A stretch of 16,358 nucleotides of DNA. Origin: Flavobacteriaceae bacterium UBA980 (GTDB taxonomy: Bacteria; Bacteroidota; Bacteroidia; Flavobacteriales; Flavobacteriaceae). A program made the position numbers and the translations under genes. Location: contig DBBQ01000027.1 of the NCBI GenBank assembly GCA_002292265.1, positions 1-16,358 of the forward strand, in the 5' to 3' direction. This document shows, piece by piece, positions 7,799 to 16,033 of this stretch. Position 1 is the first letter of the stretch, and each line of letters begins with the position of its first letter. Below the pieces are notes generated by a model. It was not told the DNA's origin, did no database searches, and saw nothing but the letters and a program-made list of their open reading frames with translations.

Positions 7799-9403
7799 AT
7801 GAAAATAAAATTTCTTTTTAAGATAAGTTTGGTAAGTCTAGTGTTCTTCTTGGCTTGTTCCAAAACCAACTCCAAAGCAGTCTCCAATAATGCTATTGCT
7901 GCGGCCCATCCGTTAGCCTCTCTAGCAGGTAAGCAAATGTTTGAACAACAAGGAAATGCCTTTGATGCTGCTGTGGCAGCGGGATTTGCCTTAGCTGTAG
8001 TGGAACCCAGCATGAGTGGTATTGGCGGGCGTTTGCAAGCGCTTTATCACGAAGCATCGGGGAAAGTAGGGGGTGTGGATGCCTCTACTCAAGTACCGAT
8101 GAACTACAAGCCTCGGGAAGAAAAGTATGCCTATGGTTATGAAACGATAGGAATCCCAGGCGTTGTAGCAGGATTGTTACAACTTCACGAACACCATGGG
8201 AGCTTGCCTTTACAAACGGTTATGGCCCCTGCCATTCGCTATGCCGAAGAAGGATTCCGAATTTTGCCTATGGAAGCAAAAAGACAACAAAGTGCAAAAG
8301 CTGTTTTTGAACAATTTGAAGGTACCAAAACTCATTTTCTCAATGCAGATGGGCAGGCGTTTCAAGCCGGTGAGCTCGTCGTTCAAAAAACCTTGGCAAA
8401 CACTTTAAGAGAAATTGCAGCCAAAGGAAAAGCTGGTTTTTACGAAGGAGAAGTCGCACAAAAGATGGTAGAGGATATCCAAGCCAATGGGGGGATATTG
8501 ACCCTAGAAGATTTAAAAAATTACAAAGCTTTGCATGCAGAGGTGTTGGAAGGGAGTTTCCAGGGAACAGATATATATGCGTTGAATTTGCCTTCCTACG
8601 GAGCCATTACTATTCAAATTCTCCAGATACTGGATCAGTTGCCCCAACCTGAAACGGAAGAAGCTTGGGCGAAGCAATTTGATCGTGCTACCGCATTGGC
8701 CTATACCTTCAGAAAACACCAAAAAAATCGTGATACTCTGACTAAAATTTTAGATCTACAACACGCCAAAACTTGGGCAGATCAAATCGAAACAGAGCAA
8801 TTGGAACTTGTTGCTGAAGCATTACATACACTGCCAGAGTCTTGGACGGCAGCAATGGGGCACACCACCCATCTGACTGCAGCGGATGATCAAGGCAATG
8901 CCGTTAGTTTAACTCAAACGATAGGGCCCAACATGGGATCAAAAGTGGCTACTAAAGACCTAGGATTCCTATACGCTGTGAGTCTTGGGGGCTATTTAGG
9001 AGAATACAAACCTGGCGATCGATCCAATTCACACATAACGCCTACGCTGTTTATGAAAGACGGGAAATTACTTTTGGCATTAGGAGCGGCCGGTGGTAGT
9101 CGGATTGTAACTGCAGTGACCCAGGTTGCACACCGCTATTTGGCACAAGAACATCCTTTGGAAAAGGCCTTGCTTTTACCGCGTATTTATCCTTTTCAAG
9201 ACACGCTTTGGATAGAAGATCACGAAGAGGTCAAAGCCTTAAATGCTGAACTAGATCCCAACACCTATCCGATCAAGATGATCGATCAAAAAGCCCGCTT
9301 CGGAAGAGTGCATGCTATTGCGTATGACTCTCTTGCTAACACATGGACAGGCGCCGCTGACCCCGACTGGGAGGGAACGGTAGAATACCACAGCCAGCCA
9401 TGA
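7799..9403 (+). CDS. Gamma-glutamyltransferase-family Ntn-hydrolase lipoprotein with altered substrate pocket
   Basis: A 534-residue protein of the gamma-glutamyltranspeptidase family, which self-cleaves into two subunits with a new N-terminal threonine as nucleophile. The lipoprotein signal ends FFLAC (Cys20). I chose the ATG at 7799 over a TTG one codon upstream. The family opening AIAAAHPLASLAGKQMFEQ (32-50) and GNAFDAAVAAGFALAVVEPS (52-71) is present. The nucleophile is Thr356 in GHTTHLT, with the supporting Thr374 and the oxyanion-type AGGSRI (431-436) kept. Aligned by eye to E. coli Ggt, residues binding the gamma-glutamyl group are changed: Arg114 to Ser96, Asn411 to Gly376, Gln430 to Ser395, Asp433 to Gly398, Ser463 to His412. 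It is thus probably an amidohydrolase or acylase for another substrate. The residues after Cys20 are not acidic, which favours a periplasmic location. Its stop overlaps the next gene by 4 nt (ATGA). Confidence 0.93.
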   Translation: MKIKFLFKISLVSLVFFLACSKTNSKAVSNNAIAAAHPLASLAGKQMFEQQGNAFDAAVAAGFALAVVEPSMSGIGGRLQALYHEASGKVGGVDASTQVPMNYKPREEKYAYGYETIGIPGVVAGLLQLHEHHGSLPLQTVMAPAIRYAEEGFRILPMEAKRQQSAKAVFEQFEGTKTHFLNADGQAFQAGELVVQKTLANTLREIAAKGKAGFYEGEVAQKMVEDIQANGGILTLEDLKNYKALHAEVLEGSFQGTDIYALNLPSYGAITIQILQILDQLPQPETEEAWAKQFDRATALAYTFRKHQKNRDTLTKILDLQHAKTWADQIETEQLELVAEALHTLPESWTAAMGHTTHLTAADDQGNAVSLTQTIGPNMGSKVATKDLGFLYAVSLGGYLGEYKPGDRSNSHITPTLFMKDGKLLLALGAAGGSRIVTAVTQVAHRYLAQEHPLEKALLLPRIYPFQDTLWIEDHEEVKALNAELDPNTYPIKMIDQKARFGRVHAIAYDSLANTWTGAADPDWEGTVEYHSQP

Positions 9404-10143
9404 GAAGTGTCTTATTCTTTTTTTGTCTTCTAACTATGGGACTTCAAGCACAAGAAAAAGAGCGCATTTTGTTTGTTGGTAATAGCTTTACTTTTTATTG
9501 GAATCTGCCAAGTCAGGTAGAGCAGATGGCTAAAGAAAGAGGGCTCTTATGGGACGTTGAGCAAACCACAGCCAGTGGCGCTTCGTTGAGAGATCATTGG
9601 CAGGGAAACAAAGCGTTGACAACCAAACAACTTTTAGAAAAGGAAACTTTTGATCGGGTTATTTTTCAAGACCACAGTACCTATCCTTTGGTCCATATCG
9701 ATACCACGGCTTTTTATTTTAAAAAACTCAAAGCCTTGCTTCCAGCTAAAACAAAAGTGTATTTGTATTCCACCTGGATGTACCCAGGGATTAATGGAAA
9801 AGAAAACTACCCGAATAGCACAAATCCAATTGAAGAGAATTTGAAAACAGAAGTTGCAAGCGTCGAGGACCAACTCCTCAGAGTAGGTGCTGCTTTTGAA
9901 CTTTTTGCGGCACGTTATCCCGATGTAGAACGATTCACAGACGACAAAAAACACCCTAGTCCCCAGGGAAGTTATCTGGCAGCTTGTGTGATTTTTAGTT
10001 CCCTTAGCGGACAATCGTCGAAAGGAGTGCAACGGCGTTATTCCAGTACAGACAACAATGGTAAAAAGATTTTTTACAGTATGGTCGAAAAAAAGACAGC
10101 GCAAAAATGTCAGGAAGTGGCGGATCAAATACTTTTTAATTAA
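9400..10143 (+). CDS. Exported SGNH/GDSL-type hydrolase (DUF4886-like)
   Basis: A 247-residue secreted hydrolase, probably an esterase that removes acyl groups. Residues 1-17 are a signal peptide (cleavage near LQAQ). Block I is ILFVGNSFTF with nucleophile Ser29. Block II glycine is Gly60 in SGASL. Block V is DDKKHPSPQGSYLA, giving Asp182 and His185 in the DxxH arrangement. The usual block III GxND is replaced by FQDHS (89-93), so the asparagine that normally completes the oxyanion hole is absent, as in the DUF4886-type branch that begins ILFIGNSF. The start codon overlaps the stop of the preceding Ntn-hydrolase gene (ATGA), and its own TAA shares one base with the next ATG, so translation of the three genes is probably coupled. 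Family assignment is good; substrate is unknown. Confidence 0.85.
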   Translation: MRSVLFFFCLLTMGLQAQEKERILFVGNSFTFYWNLPSQVEQMAKERGLLWDVEQTTASGASLRDHWQGNKALTTKQLLEKETFDRVIFQDHSTYPLVHIDTTAFYFKKLKALLPAKTKVYLYSTWMYPGINGKENYPNSTNPIEENLKTEVASVEDQLLRVGAAFELFAARYPDVERFTDDKKHPSPQGSYLAACVIFSSLSGQSSKGVQRRYSSTDNNGKKIFYSMVEKKTAQKCQEVADQILFN

Positions 10144-11213
10144 TGCAAATTTTAAAAATTTCAAAAGCTCGTTTTGTTTTGAGTAGCTTGCTGATGGGGA
10201 TACTCGTCTCCTGCGTTACTCCTGAGAGGGAGGAAATTAAAGATTTAGAGGTCCCCCGAATGTATGTTGCCAATTTTGCCCAAGATTCTCCTGTGATTGA
10301 CGGCAAGATAGACGAGGTTTGGGATCAAGCGAAGTATTCTGAGGACTACATCGACATTGAAGGTCGTAAAACTCCTCTATACCCAACCCAAATGAAAATA
10401 CTATGGGATCAGGAATTTCTATTTATCCTGGCGAAAATCGAAGAGCCTCATGTCTGGGGAAACCTCAAGCAGCGCGATACTGTGATTTTTTACAACAACG
10501 ATTTTGAAGTGTTTATCGATCCGGATGGCGATACACACCAGTATATGGAGTTGGAAATCAATTCCTTAAATACCGCTTGGGATCTTTTTTTAAAACGTCC
10601 GTATCGAAACAAAGTCAAGGTTGACAATGCCTGGAATATAGAAGGACTTCAATCAGCCGTTTCCTATCAGGGTACCCTAAACGATCCTTCCGATACCGAT
10701 CTGGGCTGGACCCTAGAAATTGCTCTTCCTTGGAAGGCTTTAGATAGGGGTAACGATTCTGGAACTATTCCCGTGAACCAATTTTGGAGGATGAACTTTT
10801 CCAGAGTCAATTGGCAGTTTGACTTGGTCAATAATAAATATGTGAGAAAGAAAGATAAAAACGGGAAGTATCTTCCTGAATTTAATTGGGTTTGGAGCCC
10901 GCAAGGAGTCATCAACATGCATGTTCCCGAGCGGTGGGGGTATGTCTTTTTTTCTAATGGAACTTTAAATGAAATTAACTATCCGGAGGAGGCTCCCTTA
11001 CTCCAATGGATGTATGGACACTACCGCACTTTTCTTGAACGAACCAAAAAGGGACTGCCTAGGAGTGAAACACAAACGGCACAATTTCACGGAAAGGAAA
11101 TCAGAATGGAAAAAATCCTTTGTAACGATACACTCTATTGGAAAACCGAAAATCCCATTAGTAAAAAGAGTTATCTAATTCGTAATGATGGGAAATTAGA
11201 AATGAGCAACTAA
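10143..11213 (+). CDS. CBM9-like carbohydrate-binding lipoprotein
   Basis: A 356-residue lipoprotein (LVSC, Cys24) carrying one carbohydrate-binding family 9-like beta-sandwich at about residues 38-270. The sequence VIDGKIDEVWDQAKYSEDYI (51-70) is the classic opening of such domains, followed by LFILAKIEEPHVWG, the acidic DFEVFIDPDGDTHQYMELEI segment (120-139), and GWTLEIALPWKAL (188-200). The end RWGYVFF closes the domain. The remaining 85 residues show no domain I recognise. No catalytic domain is attached, so it is likely a binding or accessory protein, although single-domain members of this family are often left without function. The start overlaps the stop of the SGNH gene (TAATG). After it comes a 132-bp gap before SusC-like 2, without a clear terminator stem. 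Confidence 0.88.
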   Translation: MQILKISKARFVLSSLLMGILVSCVTPEREEIKDLEVPRMYVANFAQDSPVIDGKIDEVWDQAKYSEDYIDIEGRKTPLYPTQMKILWDQEFLFILAKIEEPHVWGNLKQRDTVIFYNNDFEVFIDPDGDTHQYMELEINSLNTAWDLFLKRPYRNKVKVDNAWNIEGLQSAVSYQGTLNDPSDTDLGWTLEIALPWKALDRGNDSGTIPVNQFWRMNFSRVNWQFDLVNNKYVRKKDKNGKYLPEFNWVWSPQGVINMHVPERWGYVFFSNGTLNEINYPEEAPLLQWMYGHYRTFLERTKKGLPRSETQTAQFHGKEIRMEKILCNDTLYWKTENPISKKSYLIRNDGKLEMSN

Positions 11214-11240
11214 TTGTTGGTAATCTTGATAAGTTAATTT

Positions 11241-11268
11241 CTGTTTAAGGGTTTCATTGACTGTTTAA
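11241..11268 (+). repeat. Direct repeat CTGTTTAA, 20-bp period, upstream of SusC-like 2
   Basis: CTGTTTAA occurs at 11241-11248 and again at 11261-11268, exactly 20 bp apart, about two helical turns. Such spacing suits a dimeric or repeat-binding regulator on one DNA face. The element is about 80-100 bp upstream of the SusC-like 2 start. Chance occurrence in AT-rich DNA cannot be excluded. Confidence 0.35.
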
Positions 11269-11273
11269 TTTAG

Positions 11274-11285
11274 TTTTTTTTTTTT
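11274..11285 (+). repeat. Homopolymer of 12 T upstream of SusC-like 2
   Basis: Twelve consecutive T residues lie 60 nt before the SusC-like 2 start codon. No stem precedes them, so they are not a standard intrinsic terminator for the CBM9-like gene. The run ends in TTTG (11283-11286), which resembles a -33 element, and a poor -7 match TATGTTAA lies 20 nt further (11307-11314). Another near match, TAAATTTA, is at 11312-11319. A tract this long is prone to length change. Confidence 0.6.
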
Positions 11286-11345
11286 GAAGTTAAGAAATCA
11301 AAAAATTATGTTAAATTTATCTGAATTAACTATTAACTATATAAT

Positions 11346-14300
11346 ATGAATTTTAACAAAAACATCAATTTGTTGCTGGTATTGTTGCTATTGGTGAGTG
11401 GATTTACTTTTGCTCAACAAGCCATTAGTGGACTAGTTACAGATGAAGCAGGAGTTCCGCTACCCGGAGCTACTGTAGTAGTAGATCAAACTAATGATGG
11501 AACTACAACGGATTTTGATGGGAATTACAGTATTTCCGCTTCCGATGGACAATCCATTTCTATTAGCTTTGTAGGCTATGAAACCTTAAGCATTGTTGTA
11601 GGTGACGGTGCAGATTACAATGTAAGTTTACAACCGGACTCACTTTTAGATGAGGTTGTAGTAACGGCTTTGGGTATCGAAAGAAACACAAAGGCTCTCG
11701 GATACTCCGTAACACAAGTAGGAGGAGAAGAGATTAATGAGATCAAATCGACCAATGCAATTAACGCCCTTCAAGGGAAAATTGCTGGGGTTCAGATTTC
11801 TGGAAATGCTGCTGGAGCCAAGGGTTCTACGCGAGTCATTATCCGGGGTAATAGCTCATTAAGTGGGAATAACATGCCTCTTTATGTGGTGGATGGAATT
11901 CCAATTGACAACACCAACTTAGGTTCTGCCGGAGTTTGGGGTGGAGCGGATGCTGGAGACGGTATTTCTGCCTTAAACCCAGATGAAATAGAATCTGTAT
12001 CTGTACTTAAAGGGGGTGCTGCGGCAGCTCTTTACGGTTCTCGTGCCTCTAATGGTGTGATCTTAATCACAACCAAAAAAGGAACAGGAGTAGAAGGAAT
12101 TCAAGTTGAAGTGACTAGTTCGGTTCAGTTTGATGATATTAAAAATGATCCGTACGATCCACAAACCACTTATGGTCAAGGACGGGATTATTCTACAAAT
12201 TCTGATACCGTAGACACCTATGCAAACTGGGGTATTCCACTAAACGGTTCAAGTGTTGAGCAGTGGGACGGTGTTTCAAGACCGTATTCGTATAAAGGAA
12301 ACAATCTTGAGAAGTTTTATTCAGGAGGTGAAACATACATCAATACGGTTGCTGTTTCTTCTTCTAGTCAGACTGGAAACGTACGGATGTCGTATTCCAA
12401 TCTTCAAAACAAAGATATCATTCCAAATTCTACGCTAGACCGGAATACATTTGGTATAAATGCCAATCAAAAAATTGGAAAATTTAGCGCCGATGTAAAT
12501 TTGAAATATATTAATGACGATGCGATTGGAGCTCCTAGACTTTCGGATTCTCCTGGAAACGCAAACTATGGTATTCGTTTGTTTGCACCCTCTATTGATG
12601 TTAATGACATGTTAGGTGCGGGTGGTTTAGGTACGAACGAAGATGGAACTGAGTTTAGAACCAGTGACAATACTTTTTCTCAAAACCCTTGGTTTGCTGC
12701 ATGGCAGTATTTTGACAATTCTGTCAAAGAACGTGTGATTGGATCTGCTTCTGTACGTTGGGACATTACCGACTTTCTTTATGCAAAGGGACGTTTTGGT
12801 ATTGACCGATACGACTTTGGTAGAACTAGTGGTACACCTTATGGAACTGCATACCAACCTTTGGGAAGTATGTCTGAGTCTAAGTTGACACGCCAACAGC
12901 GAGATGCAGACCTTTTCCTAGGGACAGATAACTTGAAGATTGTAGATGATCTTTCTGTTACGGCATTTGTTGGGGTTAACCAAAACTACGTAAACTCAGA
13001 AAGCGTAAGTGCAAGCGGGTCTCAATTTATTGTGCCCTTCTTGTACAACGTTAAAAACACTCAGAATCAAGGAAATGGTTATGGCTTCAATGAGCGTCAG
13101 ATCAATTCGGTATACGGTTCTGCAGAGATTGGATATAAAGATGCAATTTTCTTAAATGTTACGGCTAGAAACGATTGGTTCTCTACGCTTTCACTAGCAG
13201 GGAAAGAAGCACCGAATGATGACTTGTATACTTCGGCTTCACTTTCTGTAGTGCTTTCTGATCTATTAGAACTACCCGAAGTCATTTCATTTGCTAAATT
13301 GAGAGCAGGTTATTCTCAGGTAGCAGGGGGTGCAGGAAATCCGTACCGATTGAACTTGACATATTCTATTGTAGATCAAGGACACCAAGGGGCTTCGTTA
13401 GGAAGAATTTCCAATGGTTCAATTCCAAACTCAGAAATCACTCCATTTGAAAAGAATGAAACTGAGATTGGTCTTGATTTAAGATTATTTGACAATCGTT
13501 TTTCTGTTGACTTTACGTATTATGACAACCAAACCGACGGTGATATCGTAGGAGTAAGTGCTTCTCCAACCTCAGGTTATGGAAGCGCACTCGCAAATTT
13601 AGGGGTGATTACAAACGAAGGAGTCGAGCTTCTGATCAATGCAAATGCAGTTCGGTCTGATGATTTTGATTTGAATTTCACTTTCAACTACGCAAACAAC
13701 ACCTCTGAAATTGTTTCTACAAACGATGCAGGAACGAACCTTTCTTTGGATGAACCTCGTTCTAGAAACCTTCGTGTAACTCACATTGTGGGAGAACAGT
13801 ATGGTGCTCTTTTTGGAACTTCATACAACCGAGACAGTCAAGGAAGAATTATTCACGATATTGAAGCAGACGGTACACCGATCCCTCAAGTAGGGCCAAG
13901 AAAAATTCTTGGATTTGGAGTATCTCCAGTTTCTCTAGGGTTTGGATCTAATATGAGATATAAAAACCTTTCTTTAAGCTTCTTGATCGAAGGAAAAAAT
14001 GGAGGTCAAATGTTCTCAGGAACCAACGCTTTGGCAAAATACTTTGGTGCGCATAAAGCCACTATCGATGCTGATGGTCGTGAAAATGGATTCACTGTAT
14101 CTGGAGTGGATGCTAATGGTAGTGCCTTTACAACCACCATTGCTCCAGACCGTATCGAAGACTACTGGAGAAGAACCTATCAAATCGCAGAAGAAGCAAT
14201 TTATGATTCAAATTACTTAAGACTTCGCCAAGTGAGCTTGGGATATAGAATCCCAGGGGATGTACTTGAAAATACATTTATTTCAAGTGCGCGAGTCTCG

Positions 14301-14450
14301 CTGATAGGGAGAAACCTATTCCTTTTATCTAACAGTGTTGAAAATGTTGATCCAGAGTCTGGTTATAACGTTTCCAACTCACAAGGTTTAGAATGGTTCG
14401 GAATGCCCGTACCTAGAAGCTTAGGTCTCAACGTAAACCTTAAATTTTAA
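11346..14450 (+). CDS. SusC/RagA-family TonB-dependent outer-membrane transporter 2
   Basis: A 1034-residue SusC-like barrel, a second importer with a different sequence from the first. Signal peptide 1-23 (TFA|Q); carboxypeptidase-regulatory-like domain about 26-97 (ISGLVTDEAGVPLPGATV, DFDGNY); TonB-box-like DEVVVTALG (102-110); plug about 115-247 with ALNPDEIESVSVLKGGAAA (209-227) and YGSRASNGVILITTKKG; barrel to the C-terminal Phe (LNVNLKF). No STN domain. The plug and barrel differ enough from SusC-like 1 that this is not a recent duplication, so the two pairs probably take different ligands. The leader carries a tandem ATTAACT repeat (11325-11338) and no Shine-Dalgarno. SusD-like 2 follows after 5 nt. 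The frame is intact over its whole length. Confidence 0.97.
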   Translation: MNFNKNINLLLVLLLLVSGFTFAQQAISGLVTDEAGVPLPGATVVVDQTNDGTTTDFDGNYSISASDGQSISISFVGYETLSIVVGDGADYNVSLQPDSLLDEVVVTALGIERNTKALGYSVTQVGGEEINEIKSTNAINALQGKIAGVQISGNAAGAKGSTRVIIRGNSSLSGNNMPLYVVDGIPIDNTNLGSAGVWGGADAGDGISALNPDEIESVSVLKGGAAAALYGSRASNGVILITTKKGTGVEGIQVEVTSSVQFDDIKNDPYDPQTTYGQGRDYSTNSDTVDTYANWGIPLNGSSVEQWDGVSRPYSYKGNNLEKFYSGGETYINTVAVSSSSQTGNVRMSYSNLQNKDIIPNSTLDRNTFGINANQKIGKFSADVNLKYINDDAIGAPRLSDSPGNANYGIRLFAPSIDVNDMLGAGGLGTNEDGTEFRTSDNTFSQNPWFAAWQYFDNSVKERVIGSASVRWDITDFLYAKGRFGIDRYDFGRTSGTPYGTAYQPLGSMSESKLTRQQRDADLFLGTDNLKIVDDLSVTAFVGVNQNYVNSESVSASGSQFIVPFLYNVKNTQNQGNGYGFNERQINSVYGSAEIGYKDAIFLNVTARNDWFSTLSLAGKEAPNDDLYTSASLSVVLSDLLELPEVISFAKLRAGYSQVAGGAGNPYRLNLTYSIVDQGHQGASLGRISNGSIPNSEITPFEKNETEIGLDLRLFDNRFSVDFTYYDNQTDGDIVGVSASPTSGYGSALANLGVITNEGVELLINANAVRSDDFDLNFTFNYANNTSEIVSTNDAGTNLSLDEPRSRNLRVTHIVGEQYGALFGTSYNRDSQGRIIHDIEADGTPIPQVGPRKILGFGVSPVSLGFGSNMRYKNLSLSFLIEGKNGGQMFSGTNALAKYFGAHKATIDADGRENGFTVSGVDANGSAFTTTIAPDRIEDYWRRTYQIAEEAIYDSNYLRLRQVSLGYRIPGDVLENTFISSARVSLIGRNLFLLSNSVENVDPESGYNVSNSQGLEWFGMPVPRSLGLNVNLKF

Positions 14451-14455
14451 TTGAA

Positions 14456-15958
14456 ATGAAGAAAATATATTTAGTACTTATCGTATTTAGTTTTGTCTTA
14501 ACCGGATGTGATTTTGACAAAGGTTTTGAAGAAATGAATGTGGACCCAACGAAAGCTGCACAGCTCGATGTAAACAATAAGTTTGCTTCGGTCTTTTTAA
14601 GAACTTCCGGTGGTCGTTATGAAAACTGGAGGGCTAGTTTAATCTATTCTTCACAGATTGTTCAACACATGTCCTCTACGGCAACTTATTGGACTGGGAA
14701 TTTTTATACCTTAAACCAAGGATATTCTACCTCATTATTTGACAGAGGGTATCCCGAACAGGTAAAAGAAATTGAAGACATCATCTATCAACTTACAGAA
14801 GAAGGGGTGTCTGATACCCAAATGGGAGTGGCTAGAATCTGGCGTGCTTTTATATACCACCGTCTTACAGATTTACACGGTGATATTCCTTATTCTGAAG
14901 CAGGTAAAGGCTTCATTGAAGGTATTTTAAAGCCAGCTTATGATCCACAAGAAGCCATCTACATGGACATGCTTGCTGAAATTGAAGGCGGAATTGCTCA
15001 GTTAGGCGCTAACACTTTAGGCGGCTCTGACCTTATCTTCCAAGGTGATGTGGACAAATGGAGAAAGTTTGGTAACTCTTTGATGTTGCGTTTAGCAATG
15101 CGATTGACCAAAGCCGACGCTGCTACTGCTCAAGCATGGGCTCAAAAAGCGATCAGCGGAGGAACCATGGCATCGAATGATGATATTGCCTATATCCAAC
15201 ATACCAATGGACCTGCAGGGATCAACAGAAACGGTCACGGTGAGGTGTTTGACGCTGATGGAAACATGAGAATTTCAAAAACCTTTATGGAGTTCTTGCA
15301 AAATGGAAACGATCCGAGATTGCCTATTTTAGCTGCTAGAAGAAGTGACGGTAGTACTACTGCTGCAGACTTATTCGGAATGCCCAACGGACTTACAGGT
15401 GGAGCATTGGAAGCAAAGTATGGTACGGAAAGTAGCTACTACGCAGAACCCAATAGAGCTGTTCTCGGTGGATTTGACGCTCCGATGGTTTTTCAAACCT
15501 ATGCGGAAGTTGAATTCTTGAAAGCAGAGGCAGCACAAAGAGGTTGGCATACGGGAAGCGTGGAAACCCATTATAACAATGGTGTTAAAGCAGCAATGCA
15601 AATGTTGAGTTCACTCTATCCTAATGCAGCAGCTATTAGCGATGCACAGGTGAGTGATTATCTTGCAGCAAACCCGTTAAACACTTCAAGTCCTATGGAA
15701 ATGATCCATACGCAGTATTGGGCAGCTACATTCTTAAATGAATACGAAGCCTTTGCAAATTGGAGAAGAACTGGATTTCCAACACTTCAGCCTTTTGGTG
15801 GAGAAGCTGTTTACCCAGGGAACGAAACAAATGGTGAGATTCCTAGAAGAATGATTTATCCTAACAGTGAGGAGAGTACAAATCCTGAAAACTACGCAGC
15901 TGCCGTGAGCAGACAAGGACCCAATACGCTTACTACAAGAGTTTGGTGGGATAAATAA
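14456..15958 (+). CDS. SusD/RagB-family outer-membrane lipoprotein 2 (SusD-like_2 type)
   Basis: A 500-residue binding lipoprotein, partner of SusC-like 2. The lipobox is LTGC with Cys18, followed by acidic residues (DFDKGFEEMN), consistent with surface exposure. NVDPTKAAQLD near residue 30, ARIWRAFIYHRLTDLHGDIP (about 125-145), FQGDVDKWRKFGNSLMLRL (about 197-215), VFQTYAEVEFLKAEAAQRG, and the closing TTRVWWDK are hallmarks of the SusD-like_2 group. It belongs to the same broad group as SusD-like 1 but differs strongly along its length. With a 5-nt gap to SusC-like 2 it is surely in the same transcript. A hairpin with a short T-run begins 40 nt after its stop. Confidence 0.96.
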   Translation: MKKIYLVLIVFSFVLTGCDFDKGFEEMNVDPTKAAQLDVNNKFASVFLRTSGGRYENWRASLIYSSQIVQHMSSTATYWTGNFYTLNQGYSTSLFDRGYPEQVKEIEDIIYQLTEEGVSDTQMGVARIWRAFIYHRLTDLHGDIPYSEAGKGFIEGILKPAYDPQEAIYMDMLAEIEGGIAQLGANTLGGSDLIFQGDVDKWRKFGNSLMLRLAMRLTKADAATAQAWAQKAISGGTMASNDDIAYIQHTNGPAGINRNGHGEVFDADGNMRISKTFMEFLQNGNDPRLPILAARRSDGSTTAADLFGMPNGLTGGALEAKYGTESSYYAEPNRAVLGGFDAPMVFQTYAEVEFLKAEAAQRGWHTGSVETHYNNGVKAAMQMLSSLYPNAAAISDAQVSDYLAANPLNTSSPMEMIHTQYWAATFLNEYEAFANWRRTGFPTLQPFGGEAVYPGNETNGEIPRRMIYPNSEESTNPENYAAAVSRQGPNTLTTRVWWDK

Positions 15959-15997
15959 TTCGGGAGTTCCGTTTATTTATAATTTATTTTTAAATTT

Positions 15998-16030
15998 GAA
16001 AAGGTGGTCTTTAAAAACCACCTTTTCTTT
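15998..16030 (+). terminator. Hairpin with short T-run after SusD-like 2 (terminator or attenuator)
   Basis: GAAAAGGTGGT (15998-16008) pairs perfectly with ACCACCTTTTC (16017-16027) around an 8-nt loop, followed by TTT. The shape is that of an intrinsic terminator with a short T-tail. The next gene starts at 16034, four bases after it, repeating the arrangement seen after SusD-like 1. Confidence 0.75.
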
Positions 16031-16033
16031 ATT

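Noticed and set aside
7498..8013. 171-residue minus-strand reading frame across the SusD-like 1 / Ntn-hydrolase junction
   Set aside because: It is antisense to two well-supported genes and to the hairpin, with no recognisable domain and a low-complexity basic composition.
9634..10164. 176-residue minus-strand reading frame opposite the SGNH hydrolase
   Set aside because: Fully antisense to a gene with intact catalytic motifs; Cys/Phe-rich composition typical of a shadow frame.
3067..14450. SusC-like 1 and SusC-like 2 as a recent tandem duplication
   Set aside because: They share only family signatures; barrels, lengths and partners differ clearly, so any duplication would be old.
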